From positions 186,001-250,000 of the forward strand of contig NZ_CP093337.1 of the NCBI RefSeq assembly GCF_022637395.1: 64,000 nt of DNA, given 5' to 3'. Shown in pieces: positions 57,556 through 64,000 of this stretch. This DNA is from Shinella sp. H4-D48. Lineage in GTDB: Bacteria > Pseudomonadota > Alphaproteobacteria > Rhizobiales > Rhizobiaceae. The notes below the pieces were generated by a model. That model was not told the origin of the DNA, ran no database searches, and saw only the letters and a list, made by a program, of their open reading frames with translations. How positions within the stretch are numbered: the stretch's first letter is position 1; every line of letters begins with the position of its first letter. The translations under genes were made by a program, and so were the position numbers.

Positions 57556-60500
57556 ATGATTGTGAGCGGCCGCGGGGTCACCGCGGTGCTCGGCCCGACC
57601 AATACGGGCAAGACCCACTACGCAATCGAACGCATGGTGGCACATGAGACGGGCATTATCGGCCTGCCTCTGCGCCTTCTGGCGCGCGAGGTCTATACGC
57701 GCCTCGTTGAGCGGGTCGGCCAGCACAATGTCGCGCTCATCACCGGCGAGGAGAAGATCACGCCGCATATGGCGCGCTTTTCGGTCTGCACGGTGGAAGC
57801 CATGCCGCGCGAGACGCGCGCCTCCTTCGTCGCCATCGACGAGGTGCAGCTTGCCGGAGATCTGGAGCGCGGGCACATCTTCACCGACCGGGTGCTGCAT
57901 CTGCGCGGGCGCGACGAGACGCTGCTTTTGGGTGCGGGCACCATGAAGCCGATCCTCGAACAGATGCTGCCGGGCATCCATGTCATCGAGCGCCCGCGGC
58001 TTTCCCAGCTGTTCTATTCCGGCTCCAAGAAGATCACCCGCCTGCCGCAGCGCACGGCCATCGTCGCCTTCTCGGCCGACGAGGTCTATGCCATCGCCGA
58101 ACTTATCCGCCGCCAGCGCGGCGGGGCGGCGGTGGTACTGGGCGCGCTTTCGCCGCGTACCCGCAATGCGCAGGTCGCGCTCTACCAGGAGGGCGATGTC
58201 GAATATCTCGTCGCGACGGACGCGATCGGCATGGGTCTCAACCTCGATGTCGACCACGTCGCCTTTGCGCAGGACCGCAAGTTCGACGGCTTCCAGTTCC
58301 GCAATCTCAATCCGGCCGAGCTTGCCCAGATCGCCGGCCGCGCCGGCCGCCACCTGCGTGACGGCACCTTTGGCGTCACGGGCCGCGTCGATCCCTTCGA
58401 CGAGGAGCTGGTCGAGCGCATCGAGACGCACCAGTTCGATCCGGTGAAGGTGCTGCAATGGCGCACGACCCGCTTCGACTATTCCTCGCTGCAATCGCTT
58501 CGCCTGTCGCTCGAGGCCGTGCCGCCGATCGGCGGGCTGACACGCGCGCTTCCGGCGGTCGACCAACAGGCGCTGGAGCATCTGTCGCGCTACCCCGATA
58601 TCCGCGAACTCGCGACCACGCCCCAGCGTGTCGAAAAGCTGTGGGAGGCTTGCGCGCTGCCCGACTATCGCCGCATCACGCCGGCCCAGCATGCCGACCT
58701 CATCTCGACGCTCTATGCGGATCTCGTCCGTCGTGGCACGGTCAATGAGGACTTCATGGCCGATCAGGTCCGCCGCGCGGATCGCACGGATGGCGAGATC
58801 GACACGCTTTCGGCGCGAATCGCGCAGATAAGGACGTGGACCTATGTGTCGAATCGGCCCGGTTGGCTTGCCGATCCGACACACTGGCAGGAAAAGACGC
58901 GGGAAATCGAAGACCGATTGTCCGATGCGTTACATGAACGGTTGACGAAACGCTTTGTTGATCGCAGGACATCTGTGCTCATGAAGCGCCTGAGAGAGAA
59001 TGCGATGCTGGAAGCTGAAATCAGTGTGAATGGCGATGTCTTCGTGGAAGGACATCATGTCGGGCAGTTGGCCGGTTTCCGGTTCACGCTCGTCTCCGGA
59101 ACGGAAGGTCCCGATGCGAAGGCCGTGCAGGCGGCTGCGCAGAAGGCGCTCGCCCTGGAGTTCGAAGCCCGGGCCGCGCGCCTGCATGCGGCCGGCAACG
59201 GCGATCTCGCGCTCGGCTCCGACGGCACCGTGCGCTGGCTCGGCGATCCCGTCGCGCGTCTTGCCGCGTCCGATCATATCATGCGTCCGCGCGTCATCCT
59301 GCTCTCCGACGAGCAGCTGACGGGCAATGCGCGCGATCATGTCGCCGCCCGCATCGAGCGTTTCGTGAACCATCACATCGCCACCGTCCTGAAGCCGCTC
59401 GACGACCTGTCGCGCGCCGAAGACCTGCAGGGTCTCGCCAAGGGTCTGGCTTTCCAGCTCGTCGAGAACCTCGGCGTGCTGTTCCGCCGTGATGTGGCCG
59501 ATGACGTGAAGTCGCTCGATCAGGACGGCCGCGCCTCCATGCGCAAGCACGGCATCCGCTTCGGCGCCTACCACATCTTCATGCCCGCGCTCCTGAAGCC
59601 GGCACCGGCCGAACTCATCACGCTGCTCTGGGCGTTGAAGAACGACGGACTCGACAAGCCGGGCTATGGCGATCTCATTCCGGTTCTGGCCGCCGGCCGC
59701 ACCTCGGTCGTCACCGATCCGAGCTACGAGCGCACCTTCTACAAGCTCGCCGGCTTCCGGTTCCTCGGCAAGCGCGCCGTGCGCATCGACATTCTCGAGC
59801 GCCTCGCCGATCTCATCCGCCCGCTTTTGCAGTGGAAGCCGGGCACGCCGCGTCCCGATGGCGCCTATGACGGCCGCCGCTTCACGGCGACGACCGCCAT
59901 GCTCTCCATCCTCGGTGCCACGCCCGACGACATGGAAGAGATCCTCAAGGGTCTTGGTTACCGTGCCGACAGCGTGACGGCCGAAGAGGCCGCCGCCTTC
60001 CTCGCCGCGCAGGCTCCGGCCGATGCGGGCGCTGCCGCTCCGGCGGACACCGCCGGCGAACAGGATGCCGAGGCGGACGAAGCACAGGCCGACGCTGCCG
60101 AAGAGACGGCAGGCGAAGCTCCGGCTGCCGAAGCACCTGCGTCCGAAACACCTGTTGAAGAGGCGCCGGCCGCCGAGACGGCGGAAGCCCCAGTTGCATC
60201 GGAAGCCGCAGCCCCCGAGGCTGCCGGCGAAGGCACCGAGCCGGTCGAGGTCAAGCCCGTGCTGCTCTGGCGTCCGGGCTCGCGTCACGACAACCAGCGC
60301 CAGGGCGGCCACCGTCAGGGCGGTGAGCGTCCCGAACGCGGCGAGCGCCGTGGCGGTGACCGCAATCGCGGCCAGCAGGCCGGTGAGCGCGGCGAGCGTC
60401 GCGAAGGCGGCCGCGGCCGTCCCGACCAGAATCGCGGCAACCGCGACGGAAAGCCGCAGGGCGGCAACCGTCCCGATCGCAACGAGCAGCGCGGCGAGCG

Positions 60501-60627
60501 CAACGATCGCGGCGGAAAGCCGCAGCAGGCGAAGTTCGAGGCCCGTCCGCCCCGCAAGGAGAAGCCGATCGATCCGGATTCACCCTTCGCAAAGCTCGCA
60601 GCGCTCAAGGAGCAGCTGAAGAAGTAA
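57556..60627 (+). CDS. SUV3-like ATP-dependent RNA helicase with RGG-rich tail
   Basis: 1023 residues from ATG 57556; an ATG at 57499 would add 19. Helicase core: Walker A AVLGPTNTGKTHYAIERMV, DEVQ box in FVAIDEVQLAGD, motif III-like LGAGTMKP, and second RecA domain with EYLVATDAIGMGLNLDVDHV and AQIAGRAGRHL. This matches the mitochondrial SUV3/bacterial homologue group. A Suv3 C-terminal-like region follows, then an unknown middle (500-830), an Ala/Glu-rich linker (about 835-925) and a basic Arg/Gly/Gln-rich tail (about 930-1000) that probably binds RNA. The S4 gene starts 3 bp after its stop. Confidence 0.92.
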   Translation: MIVSGRGVTAVLGPTNTGKTHYAIERMVAHETGIIGLPLRLLAREVYTRLVERVGQHNVALITGEEKITPHMARFSVCTVEAMPRETRASFVAIDEVQLAGDLERGHIFTDRVLHLRGRDETLLLGAGTMKPILEQMLPGIHVIERPRLSQLFYSGSKKITRLPQRTAIVAFSADEVYAIAELIRRQRGGAAVVLGALSPRTRNAQVALYQEGDVEYLVATDAIGMGLNLDVDHVAFAQDRKFDGFQFRNLNPAELAQIAGRAGRHLRDGTFGVTGRVDPFDEELVERIETHQFDPVKVLQWRTTRFDYSSLQSLRLSLEAVPPIGGLTRALPAVDQQALEHLSRYPDIRELATTPQRVEKLWEACALPDYRRITPAQHADLISTLYADLVRRGTVNEDFMADQVRRADRTDGEIDTLSARIAQIRTWTYVSNRPGWLADPTHWQEKTREIEDRLSDALHERLTKRFVDRRTSVLMKRLRENAMLEAEISVNGDVFVEGHHVGQLAGFRFTLVSGTEGPDAKAVQAAAQKALALEFEARAARLHAAGNGDLALGSDGTVRWLGDPVARLAASDHIMRPRVILLSDEQLTGNARDHVAARIERFVNHHIATVLKPLDDLSRAEDLQGLAKGLAFQLVENLGVLFRRDVADDVKSLDQDGRASMRKHGIRFGAYHIFMPALLKPAPAELITLLWALKNDGLDKPGYGDLIPVLAAGRTSVVTDPSYERTFYKLAGFRFLGKRAVRIDILERLADLIRPLLQWKPGTPRPDGAYDGRRFTATTAMLSILGATPDDMEEILKGLGYRADSVTAEEAAAFLAAQAPADAGAAAPADTAGEQDAEADEAQADAAEETAGEAPAAEAPASETPVEEAPAAETAEAPVASEAAAPEAAGEGTEPVEVKPVLLWRPGSRHDNQRQGGHRQGGERPERGERRGGDRNRGQQAGERGERREGGRGRPDQNRGNRDGKPQGGNRPDRNEQRGERNDRGGKPQQAKFEARPPRKEKPIDPDSPFAKLAALKEQLKK

Positions 60628-60630
60628 GCC

Positions 60631-61050
60631 ATGGCGCGCGACGAGGAACAGCCGGCAGGTCAGGCGCGACAGCGCATCGACAAATGGCTGTTCTTCGCGC
60701 GCCTGCGCAAGTCGCGCTCGCTGGCGGCGAAGTCCGTCGAGTCGGGCGATGTGCGCGTCAACGACCTCGCCATCCGCCAGCCCTCCTATGCCGTGCGTCC
60801 CGGCGATGTCATCGTGCTTTCGCTCGAGCGCCACGACATGGTGGTGAAGGTGCTCCAGACCGGCGAGCGCCGCGGCCCCTATGAGGAGGCCCGCCTTCTC
60901 TACAGCGACATGACGCCGCCCCCGCCGCCGCGCGAGGAGCGCAATCTCTTCGCGCAGGCCACGCGCGAGCGCGGCGCGGGCCGCCCCACCAAGCGAGAGC
61001 GCCGCGAGATCGACCGCCTGCACGATTATCCGGGCGAGGGCGACGACTGA
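60631..61050 (+). CDS. S4-domain RNA-binding protein (Hsp15/HslR-like)
   Basis: 139 residues. The S4 fold is clear: QRIDKWLFFARLRKSRSLAA (residues 14-33), SGDVRVNDLAIRQPSYAVRP and GDVIVLSLERHDMVVKV. A basic, proline-containing tail follows, with GRPTKRERREIDRL. E. coli Hsp15 binds stalled 50S subunits that carry nascent chains and is heat-induced. It starts 3 bp after the helicase, indicating one transcript, and supports a shared job in RNA quality control. Confidence 0.93.
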   Translation: MARDEEQPAGQARQRIDKWLFFARLRKSRSLAAKSVESGDVRVNDLAIRQPSYAVRPGDVIVLSLERHDMVVKVLQTGERRGPYEEARLLYSDMTPPPPPREERNLFAQATRERGAGRPTKRERREIDRLHDYPGEGDD

Positions 61051-61268
61051 ACACAGTCAGGCCTGAGGCCGCGCTTTAGAATTCTATACCTCGCAAGACG
61101 CCAATCGCGCATGTATTACGCTTGCAAAGCGCCCGTAAAGCCTTTACCTCAGCCACCGGACAGCCTGCTTCTCGCATCTTCTGCTGTCTGCCAGCCGATT
61201 GCGTGACAGGCTTTGCGGCGATGGACGGTTCCGCCGTTCGCCTGCTAGTGATTTTTCTGGAGTTCATC

Positions 61269-61607
61269 ATGACGTATGTCGTGACCGACAACTGCATCCG
61301 CTGCAAATATACGGACTGTGTCGAAGTCTGCCCTGTCGACTGCTTCTACGAAGGCGAGAATTTCCTGGTCATCCACCCGGACGAGTGCATCGATTGCGGC
61401 GTCTGCGAGCCGGAATGTCCCGCCGAGGCGATCAAGCCCGATACGGAGCCGGGCCTCGACAAGTGGTTGAAGATCAACACGGAATTCGCGTCGATCTGGC
61501 CCAACATCACCGTCAAGCGCGATGCGATGCCCGAGGCCAAGGAAATGGACGGCGTGGAAGGCAAGTACGAGCAGTACTTCTCGCCGAATCCGGGCCAGGG
61601 CGACTGA
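61269..61607 (+). CDS. fdxA: FdxA, 7Fe ferredoxin
   Basis: 112 residues from ATG 61269, with GGAG seven bases upstream; the frame opens far earlier without homology. [20 protein letters not shown] starts the typical FdxA, with [18 protein letters not shown] for the 3Fe-4S site and [16 protein letters not shown] for the 4Fe-4S site. A conserved C-terminal extension ends in [12 protein letters not shown]. It is a low-potential electron carrier. It precedes carD, as in many alphaproteobacteria. Confidence 0.97.
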   Translation: MTYVVTDNCIRCKYTDCVEVCPVDCFYEGENFLVIHPDECIDCGVCEPECPAEAIKPDTEPGLDKWLKINTEFASIWPNITVKRDAMPEAKEMDGVEGKYEQYFSPNPGQGD

Positions 61608-61976
61608 CCGGTCGCACCGCGGCCGCCGAAGCTGGGGAAAAAAGCTTGTCCTCGCCAAAAGGCGATAGGGCAGGCTTGATGACCCATGCGAAGCAAATTA
61701 TTGATTTCGGCACTTTTTTGTGGTAGGGTCCTGATACTGATCCACATCGCGGCATTTTGCGTGCCCGAACACCACCACGAAAGCAAACGATCCCTCACCG
61801 TCGCTCACCTCCCATAGGCAACCTCGGTTGCTCGCATGTGATCGCGTTGCAGTGGACCTCTTTGCGCATGGCGGACGGACCAGAGTGGTGACACCGCAGG
61901 GTGCCCCCCGTCTTTCCCGGGTCCCCGGACCCACCCCGGCCTCATCGGGGAGTGTAACAGGGAGTATTTGAACAGA
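61608..61976 (+). other. Long leader between fdxA and carD
   Basis: 369 bp without a gene I can support. It contains several short inverted repeats (CGCC-AAAA-GGCG near 61655, GGGTCC-CC-GGACCC near 61920) and AT-rich promoter-like patches near 61690-61720. A promoter for carD is expected here. The end has GGGAG followed by TTG and then the chosen ATG. Confidence 0.45.
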
Positions 61977-62546
61977 ATGACGACCCAGCAGAAGAAATCT
62001 TCCACGCGCCAGGGCTTCAAGACCGGCGAGTCGATCGTCTATCCCGCTCACGGTGTCGGCCAGATCGTGGCCATCGAGGAGCAGGAAGTCGCCGGCATGA
62101 AGCTCGAGCTTTTTGTCATCGATTTCGAAAAGGACAAGATGCGTCTCAAGGTGCCGGTTGCCAAGGCCGTATCCATCGGCATGCGCAAACTGTCGGAGAC
62201 CGATTTCGTCGAACGCGCGCTGAAGGTTGTCCAGGGCAAGGCCCGCGTGAAGCGCACCATGTGGTCGCGCCGCGCGCAGGAATACGATGCCAAGATCAAT
62301 TCCGGCGACCTGATCTCCATTGCCGAAGTGGTCCGTGACCTCTATCGCGCCGAGAACCAGCCGGAGCAGTCCTATTCCGAGCGCCAGCTTTACGAAGCCG
62401 CTCTCGACCGCATGGCCCGCGAAATCGCCGCCGTCAACAAGATGTCGGAAACCGAAGCCGTTCGCCTCGTGGAGACGAACCTCGCCAAGGGTCCGAAGCG
62501 CGGCAAGGCCATCGAGGAAGATGACAGCCAGGACGAGGCCGCCTGA
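61977..62546 (+). CDS. carD: CarD/CdnL-family transcription regulator
   Basis: 189 residues from ATG 61977; a TTG at 61968, closer to GGGAG, is a real alternative (three more residues). The RNA-polymerase interaction domain is GESIVYPAHGVGQIVAIEEQ then LFVIDFEKDKMRLKVPV; the C-terminal helical DNA-binding part carries KRTMWSRRAQEYDAKINSGD and a charged tail. CdnL proteins stabilise the open complex at promoters, notably for rRNA, and are needed for normal growth in alphaproteobacteria. A strong terminator follows. Confidence 0.95.
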   Translation: MTTQQKKSSTRQGFKTGESIVYPAHGVGQIVAIEEQEVAGMKLELFVIDFEKDKMRLKVPVAKAVSIGMRKLSETDFVERALKVVQGKARVKRTMWSRRAQEYDAKINSGDLISIAEVVRDLYRAENQPEQSYSERQLYEAALDRMAREIAAVNKMSETEAVRLVETNLAKGPKRGKAIEEDDSQDEAA

Positions 62547-62573
62547 TCTAGGGCGCTCCGTCACGATTTAAAG

Positions 62574-62600
62574 CCCGGCTGGCGACAGCCGGGTTTTTTT
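62574..62600 (+). terminator. Terminator of carD
   Basis: CCCGGCTG and CAGCCGGG form an 8-bp stem with loop GCGA, followed by seven Ts, 27 bp after the carD stop. It ends 3 bp before the EcfG-type promoter of rpoH2. Confidence 0.93.
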
Positions 62601-62602
62601 AT

Positions 62603-62627
62603 GGAACTTTTTTGCAGCATGCCCGTT
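62603..62627 (+). promoter_or_regulatory. EcfG/RpoE2-type promoter of rpoH2
   Basis: GGAAC (62603-62607), 16 bases, then CGTT (62624-62627) matches the GGAAC-N16/17-CGTT consensus of the alphaproteobacterial general stress sigma factor. It is 150 bp upstream of rpoH2, which is a known RpoE2 target in Sinorhizobium meliloti. The match is exact; use is inferred. Confidence 0.82.
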
Positions 62628-62777
62628 TGACTGGCCGAGGATGACCGAAGGGCGTTGTGCCGCGGCATTGTCCCGGCCGTGCCGGGCAATCCATTGGCCT
62701 CTCCGGAATGTCTTCTCTATGGGCGAACGGGCGGCGCGTGCCTCCCCGGAGCCGTTTCGGTTCACGTGGAGAGACTG

Positions 62778-63638
62778 ATGGCTACGACGACTGCAGAGCG
62801 CCGCATGATCAAGATTGCCATGTCCGCGCCCTACCTTGAGAGGGACGAGGAACAGGCTCTTGCCCAGGCCTGGAAGAACAATCAAGATCAGGAAGCCCGT
62901 AACCGCATCGCCATGGCCCATATGCGCCTTGTCGTTTCGATGGCGGGCAAGTTCCGCAATTTCGGCCTTCCGCTCAGCGATCTCGTGCAGGAAGGCTATA
63001 TCGGTCTCCTGGAGGCCGCCGCCCGCTTCGAGCCGGAACGGCAGGTTCGCTTCTCCACCTATGCCAGCTGGTGGATCCGCGCCTCGGTTCAGGATTACGT
63101 GCTGCGCAACTGGTCCATCGTGCGCGGTGGCACCAGCTCGGCGCAGAAGGCGCTGTTCTTCAACCTGCGCCGCCTGCGCGCCCGGCTCGCCCGCGGCGAT
63201 ACCCGCCTGACCGCCGAGGCCATGCATCAGGAAATCGCCGCCGCCATCGGTGTCAGCACCGCCGACGTGCGCACCATGGATGCGCGCCTGTCCTCGTCGG
63301 ATATCTCGCTGCAGGCGCCGATCTCGCCCAATGAGGGCGAAGGCGCCAGCCGCATCGATCTTCTCGCCAGCGAGGCCCCCCTGCCGGATGAGCAGGCCGA
63401 AGGCTCCATCGATGGCGAACGCCGTCACCACTGGCTCCATTCCGCGCTTGGCGAACTCAACGAACGCGAGATGAAGATCATCCGCGCCCGCCGCCTCGCT
63501 GAAAACGGCGCGACGCTTGAGGAACTCGGCGTCCTGCTCGGCATCTCGAAGGAACGCGTCCGCCAGATCGAGAACCGGGCGCTCGAAAAGCTGAAGGCCG
63601 TGCTCGTCAGCAAGACTACGGATTTCGCCTACGCCTGA
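62778..63638 (+). CDS. rpoH2: RpoH2, alternative sigma-32-type factor
   Basis: 286 residues from ATG 62778, with GGAGAGA seven bases upstream. Region 2 is complete (MRLVVSMAGKFRNFGLPLSD, then FSTYASWWIRASVQDYVLRN) and region 4 has the helix-turn-helix ATLEELGVLLGISKERVRQI. It belongs to the RpoH group but its N terminus (MATTTAERRMIKIAMSAPYL) and EcfG-type promoter fit rhizobial RpoH2 rather than RpoH1. It directs a subset of heat and oxidative stress genes downstream of the general stress response. Confidence 0.93.
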   Translation: MATTTAERRMIKIAMSAPYLERDEEQALAQAWKNNQDQEARNRIAMAHMRLVVSMAGKFRNFGLPLSDLVQEGYIGLLEAAARFEPERQVRFSTYASWWIRASVQDYVLRNWSIVRGGTSSAQKALFFNLRRLRARLARGDTRLTAEAMHQEIAAAIGVSTADVRTMDARLSSSDISLQAPISPNEGEGASRIDLLASEAPLPDEQAEGSIDGERRHHWLHSALGELNEREMKIIRARRLAENGATLEELGVLLGISKERVRQIENRALEKLKAVLVSKTTDFAYA

Positions 63639-63711
63639 GCTGTAGTCGCGCCGGGTCTTCACGGGCCCTCGGGCCCGACCCAAGGGCCCACACGCCCCCC
63701 AATGCAAATGA

Positions 63712-63733
63712 CCCGGATGCAGGGACATCCGGG
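63712..63733. terminator. Hairpin between rpoH2 and the small secreted-protein gene
   Basis: CCCGGATG and CATCCGGG form an 8-bp stem with a 6-base loop between the convergent genes. The plus strand continues CCTTTCG, so it is a weak terminator for rpoH2; the minus strand continues TCATTTG and lies 28 bp after the small gene. Confidence 0.6.
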
Positions 63734-63761
63734 CCTTTCGGGAGGTCGTTGACGATATGGT

Positions 63762-63938
63762 TCAGTTGCAGACCTTGATCTTCCGGATCACGACATCGCC
63801 GTAATAGTCGTAGGACTTCACCTTCTTGATGAAGCACTGCGGTTCGTAGCCGTAGCTGTCGTCGCAGGCATACGAGGGCGCTGCGACGGAAACGGCGGCG
63901 ACGAGGGCAATAGTGGCGGAAACGATGGTCTTGCGCAT
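63762..63938 (-). CDS. Small secreted cysteine-containing protein (58 aa)
   Basis: 58 residues from ATG 63936-63938, with AGGAG six bases upstream, to TGA at 63762-63764. A clear signal peptide RKTIVSATIALVAAVSVAAP ends with cleavage near SYA|CDD, leaving about 34 residues with three cysteines (CDD, PQCFIKK, KVCN) and a tyrosine-rich middle (KSYDYYGDVV). I do not recognise the family. The odd cysteine count allows a disulfide plus one free thiol, or dimers. A cysteine right at the predicted cleavage site raises a lipoprotein alternative, but no canonical lipobox is present. Confidence 0.7.
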   Translation of the reverse strand: MRKTIVSATIALVAAVSVAAPSYACDDSYGYEPQCFIKKVKSYDYYGDVVIRKIKVCN

Positions 63939-64000
63939 GGGGCTCTCCTGATGTCTGGCCTGACCTCGCTTGCGACGAGCTGTTCTCGTCCGGTGATGAG

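Noticed and set aside
60000-60600. Tandem repeat or CRISPR-like array in the helicase tail
   Set aside because: The repetition is an in-frame low-complexity Ala/Glu then Arg/Gly coding tail with irregular period, not repeat-spacer units.

Overview
This is a GC-rich stretch of what looks like ordinary chromosome from an alphaproteobacterium of the Rhizobiaceae (Rhizobium, Agrobacterium, Shinella or Ensifer relatives). The pointers are the cyclic beta-1,2-glucan genes ndvB and ndvA (chvB/chvA), a pyruvate carboxylase that reads like the Rhizobium etli enzyme, the aerobic cobJ-K-L-M cobalamin genes, PhaR next to phbAB, RpoH2 behind an EcfG/RpoE2-type promoter, and intergenic palindromes of the rhizobial kind. 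I see no rRNA, tRNA, CRISPR array, transposase, integrase or phage gene. Coordinates, starts and motifs come from reading the sequence; family names rest on recognition of motifs, not on a search.

Layout. 1-3014: end of a cobalamin (B12) cluster, cobJ (partial), cobK on the opposite strand, cobL, cobM. 3011-4978: a LysR regulator divergent from a YeiH-family membrane protein. 4985-9385, all on the minus strand: a cobalamin riboswitch, an unrecognised 71-residue gene, a 20-bp perfect palindrome, and B12-dependent methionine synthase metH. 9804-21278: the cyclic glucan locus, ndvB (synthase), opgC-like (substitution) and the convergent ndvA (export). 21584-26596: a LuxR-type quorum regulator with no partner synthase, pyruvate carboxylase and a GNAT acetyltransferase. 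26624-31001, minus strand: DUF2794, DUF1223 and aconitase. 31269-34385: cytochrome c maturation genes ccmA-B-C-D-G, with a palindromic repeat between ccmA and ccmB. 34434-38243: rlmN, a LysR regulator and a divergent 14-TM efflux pump. 38297-39885: IalB-like, DUF1232 and pterin dehydratase genes. 39958-42824: polyhydroxybutyrate genes phbB and phbA, divergent from phaR. 42860-49422: a small membrane protein, rpmF, a GST, mtgA, a prenyl synthase, hisC, a LysE exporter and ispG. 49561-52458: an MFS-DeoR pair and a YccA/Bax-inhibitor protein. 52650-56616: the ybbP-ybbA ABC pair divergent from tesA. 56699-61050: thpR, a SUV3-like RNA helicase with an arginine/glycine-rich tail, and an S4/Hsp15-like RNA-binding protein. 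61269-63938: fdxA, carD, rpoH2 and a tiny secreted cysteine protein.

How the parts connect. B12 is the theme at the left end: its synthesis (cobJKLM), its sensing (riboswitch) and a major consumer (metH) lie within 9.4 kb. The metH branch appears to carry two controls, the riboswitch with a hairpin that hides the ribosome-binding site of the 71-residue gene, and a palindrome directly upstream of metH. Carbon storage and anaplerosis (pyc, acnA, phbAB/phaR) and envelope functions (ndvAB, opgC, mtgA, ccm) make up most of the rest. The right end is about RNA and the stress response (helicase, S4 protein, CarD, RpoH2).

I did not find a clearly new multi-gene system. The best leads are the riboswitch/71-aa gene/metH arrangement, the orphan LuxR receptor with an intact signal pocket, the SUV3-like helicase cluster, and several candidate regulatory sites.
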